Below are positions 33,846-35,857 of a stretch of DNA of 35,857 nt, one piece after another; within the stretch, counting starts at the first letter, position 1; each line of letters begins with the position of its first letter. Below the pieces are notes generated by a model. That model was not told where the DNA came from and did not search any database. It saw only the letters and a list, made by a program, of their open reading frames with translations. The DNA lies in assembly GCF_017573545.1 (NCBI RefSeq), contig NZ_JAGEOK010000059.1, forward strand, positions 1 to 35,857, written 5' to 3'. Position numbers and translations under genes: made by a program. The stretch is from Actinomadura nitritigenes (GTDB lineage: Bacteria > Actinomycetota > Actinomycetes > Streptosporangiales > Streptosporangiaceae).

Positions 33846-33850
33846 ACGGC

Positions 33851-34471
33851 TCAGGTCTGCTCGCGGGGGGTCTTCTCGGCGGCTTGGCGGGTGAGGGTCT
33901 CCCAGAGGGCGTCGACCTGGGCTTTCAGGTCGTCGAGGGTGCCGGAGTTGTCGATCACGTGGGTGGCGACGGCGCGGCGCCGCTCCCGGGTGGCCTGGTT
34001 CGCCATGCGGGCGCGGGCGTCCTCCTCGGTCATGCCGCGGCGGGAGGTCAGCCGGTCCAGCTGGGTCTCCTCCGGCGCGTCGACGACCACGACGACGTCG
34101 TACATGCCGGCGAGGCCGTTCTCCGCCAGCAGCGGGACGTCGTAGACGACGATCGCGTCGGCGGGCGCGGCGTCCATCAGCTCCTGCATCCGCTCCCCCA
34201 CCAGGGGGTGGACGATGGCGTTCAGCGCCGCGAGCCGGTCCGCGTCGGCGAACACGATCCTGCCGACCTTCTCCCGGTCGAGGGCGCCGGACGGCAGCAG
34301 CACCTCCTCGCCGAACTCGGCGACGACCGCGGCGAGACCCGCGGTGCCCGGCTCGACCACCTCGCGGGCGATCTTGTCGGCGTCGATGACCACCGCGCCG
34401 CGCTCGTCCAGCCGCGCGGACACCTCGCTCTTGCCCGACCCGATCCCGCCGGTGAGTCCCACTTTCAGCAC
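33851..34471 (-). CDS. coaE: Dephospho-CoA kinase
   Basis: This 206-residue enzyme phosphorylates the 3'-hydroxyl of dephospho-CoA, the last step of coenzyme A synthesis. The P-loop GLTGGIGSGKS spans residues 5-15, DADKIAREVVEPG is the substrate-binding segment, VYDVPLLAENG is the conserved 'DxPLLxE' motif, and QLDRLTSRRGMTEEDARARM contains the lid arginines. The start is a GTG at 34471 with a weak ribosome site. Mycobacterial relatives carry a C-terminal UPF0157 extension that is absent here. It converges on the TIR-NACHT gene. Confidence 0.95.
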   Translation of the reverse strand: MLKVGLTGGIGSGKSEVSARLDERGAVVIDADKIAREVVEPGTAGLAAVVAEFGEEVLLPSGALDREKVGRIVFADADRLAALNAIVHPLVGERMQELMDAAPADAIVVYDVPLLAENGLAGMYDVVVVVDAPEETQLDRLTSRRGMTEEDARARMANQATRERRRAVATHVIDNSGTLDDLKAQVDALWETLTRQAAEKTPREQT

Positions 34472-34506
34472 GCGCCCACCCTAGCGCCGGCGGGCCCAGC
34501 CGGGGA

Positions 34507-35022
34507 TCAGGGGGTTTCGGCGGGCACGAGGGGCTTGCGCATGTGCACCAGCGTCAGGTGCGCGGCGACCCGCTCCCGGTGCGTCTCGGCGTAGCCGAGA
34601 CGCCGGTACAGGCGCAGGTTGCCGTCGCTGAGGTGCCCGGTGAACAGCACGCACGCGTCGGCGCGGCCCGCGACGCGCTCCTCCAGCTCCCGCATCAGCC
34701 GCCCGCCGATCCCGCGTCCCTGCAGGTCGGGCGCGACGACGAGCCGCCCGACCAGGCAGGTGTGGTCGCTGAACTGGGCGCGGACGGCGCCGGCCATCCG
34801 GCCGCCGAGCACCGCCTTCAGCACCACCGCGTCGCCCCCCAGCACCTTGCGCAGCTGCTCCAGCGACTCGACCAGCGGCGGGATGAACGGGTCGCCGTAC
34901 AGCTGCGCCTCGGAGACGTAGGCGGCGCGCTGCAGCGTCAGCAGCTCGCCCGCGTCCGCCGGCACCGCCGGCTCGACCGTCGCCGTGCTCGCGTCCCCGC
35001 GCCCGGGCGCCGCGTCCCGCAT
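34507..35022 (-). CDS. GNAT-family N-acetyltransferase
   Basis: This is a 171-residue acetyltransferase. LVGRLVVAPDLQGRGIGGRLMRELEE is motif A with the acetyl-CoA loop QGRGIGG, FTGHLSDGNLRLYRRLGYAETHRE is motif B, and the last strand AHLTLVHMRKPL closes the fold. The ATG at 35022 follows GGAAGTGAGG and lies 7 bp after the stop of the upstream exonuclease/phosphatase-like gene, suggesting one transcript that may continue into coaE after a 35-bp gap. The substrate is unknown. Confidence 0.87.
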   Translation of the reverse strand: MRDAAPGRGDASTATVEPAVPADAGELLTLQRAAYVSEAQLYGDPFIPPLVESLEQLRKVLGGDAVVLKAVLGGRMAGAVRAQFSDHTCLVGRLVVAPDLQGRGIGGRLMRELEERVAGRADACVLFTGHLSDGNLRLYRRLGYAETHRERVAAHLTLVHMRKPLVPAETP

Positions 35023-35029
35023 GGTCGCC

Positions 35030-35857
35030 TCACTTCCCGATCCGGAGCGTCACCGCGACCGGATAGTGGCCGGACGCCCCCGAGCGGGGGACGTCGTAGT
35101 CGGTGAACAGCACCCCGTCGGAGCCGAAGACGTAGTCGGTGCGGTCGCCGTCGACGGAGGTCGGGGACGCGTCGCCGCCGAGCGCGGCGTTCCGCAGGTC
35201 CGTCCCGTCGGTCATGCCGGTCACCTCGGGGCTGCCGGGTCCGGCGCCGAAGTCGCCGCCGATGACGGTCCGCGGCGCGCCGCCCCAGGCGCGCAGCAGC
35301 GCCGCCACCTCGCGGGACCGCTCCTTGCTCTGGCCGTCGCCGCCCTGCAGGCGGGTCGACCACACGTCCATCGTGCTGCCGCCGACGGCCAGCCGCGCCC
35401 ACACGTACCCGCGGATCTGCGACCAGTCGCCCTTCTGCATCCGGCCCGTGCCGGAGCTGCGGACGGGCAGCGAGGTCAGGATCGCGTTGCCGAACTGGCC
35501 GTCCGCCGCGGGCCCCCAGATCAGCTTCATGCCGAGCCGCCGCGACAGCCAGACGCCGAGGTCGGCGGTGCCGGACAGCAGCGACCCGCGGCTCGCCTCC
35601 TGCAGCAGGACGACCTGGGCGCGCTGCCCCTCGATGGTGCGGGCGACGCCCTCGGGGTCCAGGCGGCCCTTCTGGTTGATGGCGTCCTCGATGTTGTAGC
35701 TGAGCAGGCGGACCTGGCCGGGGACGGGCCCGGCCTTCGCCGTCCCGTCCGGCGCGGCCACGGTGAACACGACGGTGCCGAGCAGCAGGGCGAGCGCGGC
35801 GGCGCCGCCGGCCAGCGCGCGCAGCGGTGCGCGCGCGGGCAGCGGGCCGCCGCGGGC
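35030..35857 (-). CDS. Endonuclease/exonuclease/phosphatase-family protein, 5' end outside the window
   Basis: 275 residues are visible and the frame stays open to the window edge. A hydrophobic helix (ALAGGAAALALLLGTVVFTVA) precedes the catalytic fold, so the protein is membrane-anchored with the domain outside, or is secreted. Fold landmarks are LLSYNIED, VVLLQEAS with the metal-binding glutamate, GGDFGAGPGS where the family has GDFN, TDYVFGS, and SGHYPV where the family has SDHxPV. Two residues that usually complete the active site (N of GDFN and D of SDH) are glycine here, so activity may be changed or absent. It heads a unit with the GNAT gene. Confidence 0.8.
   Translation of the reverse strand, partial: ARGGPLPARAPLRALAGGAAALALLLGTVVFTVAAPDGTAKAGPVPGQVRLLSYNIEDAINQKGRLDPEGVARTIEGQRAQVVLLQEASRGSLLSGTADLGVWLSRRLGMKLIWGPAADGQFGNAILTSLPVRSSGTGRMQKGDWSQIRGYVWARLAVGGSTMDVWSTRLQGGDGQSKERSREVAALLRAWGGAPRTVIGGDFGAGPGSPEVTGMTDGTDLRNAALGGDASPTSVDGDRTDYVFGSDGVLFTDYDVPRSGASGHYPVAVTLRIGK

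Overview
This is a very GC-rich chromosomal window with dense, often translationally coupled genes, frequent GTG/TTG starts and few AT-rich stretches. These traits, together with the actinobacterial gene families present, point to a filamentous actinomycete. A Thermomonosporaceae/Actinomadura-like host is my guess and cannot be proven from the window. No rRNA, tRNA, CRISPR array or recognisable insertion sequence was seen. Both ends cut through a gene (BlaI-type repressor at the left, exonuclease/phosphatase-family protein at the right).

Left part (1-10428). A BlaI/MecI-type repressor and a SAM methyltransferase diverge from a control region with two overlapping TACTA/TAGTA dyads. An eight-gene leftward operon follows, encoding only the membrane arm of a complex I-like machine: nuoA, a fused and degenerate NuoB/NuoD-like protein with a His/Asp/Glu-rich linker, then nuoH, J, K, L, M and N. 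The NADH and Fe-S modules (NuoE, F, G, I, C) are absent, and several residues needed for canonical redox-driven pumping are missing. A small four-helix membrane protein lies upstream.

Middle part (10772-22182). A TetR-type regulator diverges from a leftward operon of a 54-aa membrane peptide, an ABC exporter (ATPase and permease), a SAM methyltransferase and a DUF2218-cytochrome P450 fusion. Next come a secreted chymotrypsin-like protease, a membrane-anchored SGNH esterase, two GNAT acetyltransferases, an alpha/beta hydrolase, and uvrB, whose stop codon sits inside a 21-bp tandem repeat array.

Right part (22289-35857). In mycobacteria coaE and uvrB are near neighbours. Here both keep the same strand but are about 11.7 kb apart. 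The DNA between them holds an orphan NarL-type histidine kinase; a three-gene rightward unit (two-helix membrane protein of unknown function, cupin, inositol-phosphatase-like enzyme); an ArsB-type permease; and a 1969-residue protein with the order TIR, degenerate metallophosphoesterase, unassigned alpha/beta region, NACHT NTPase, pentapeptide repeats and about 15 WD40 blades. This last gene has the architecture of a STAND-type immune sensor/effector and is the strongest candidate for an undescribed system. It is followed by hairpins and a 30-bp direct repeat, then coaE, a GNAT protein and the truncated endonuclease/exonuclease/phosphatase-family protein.
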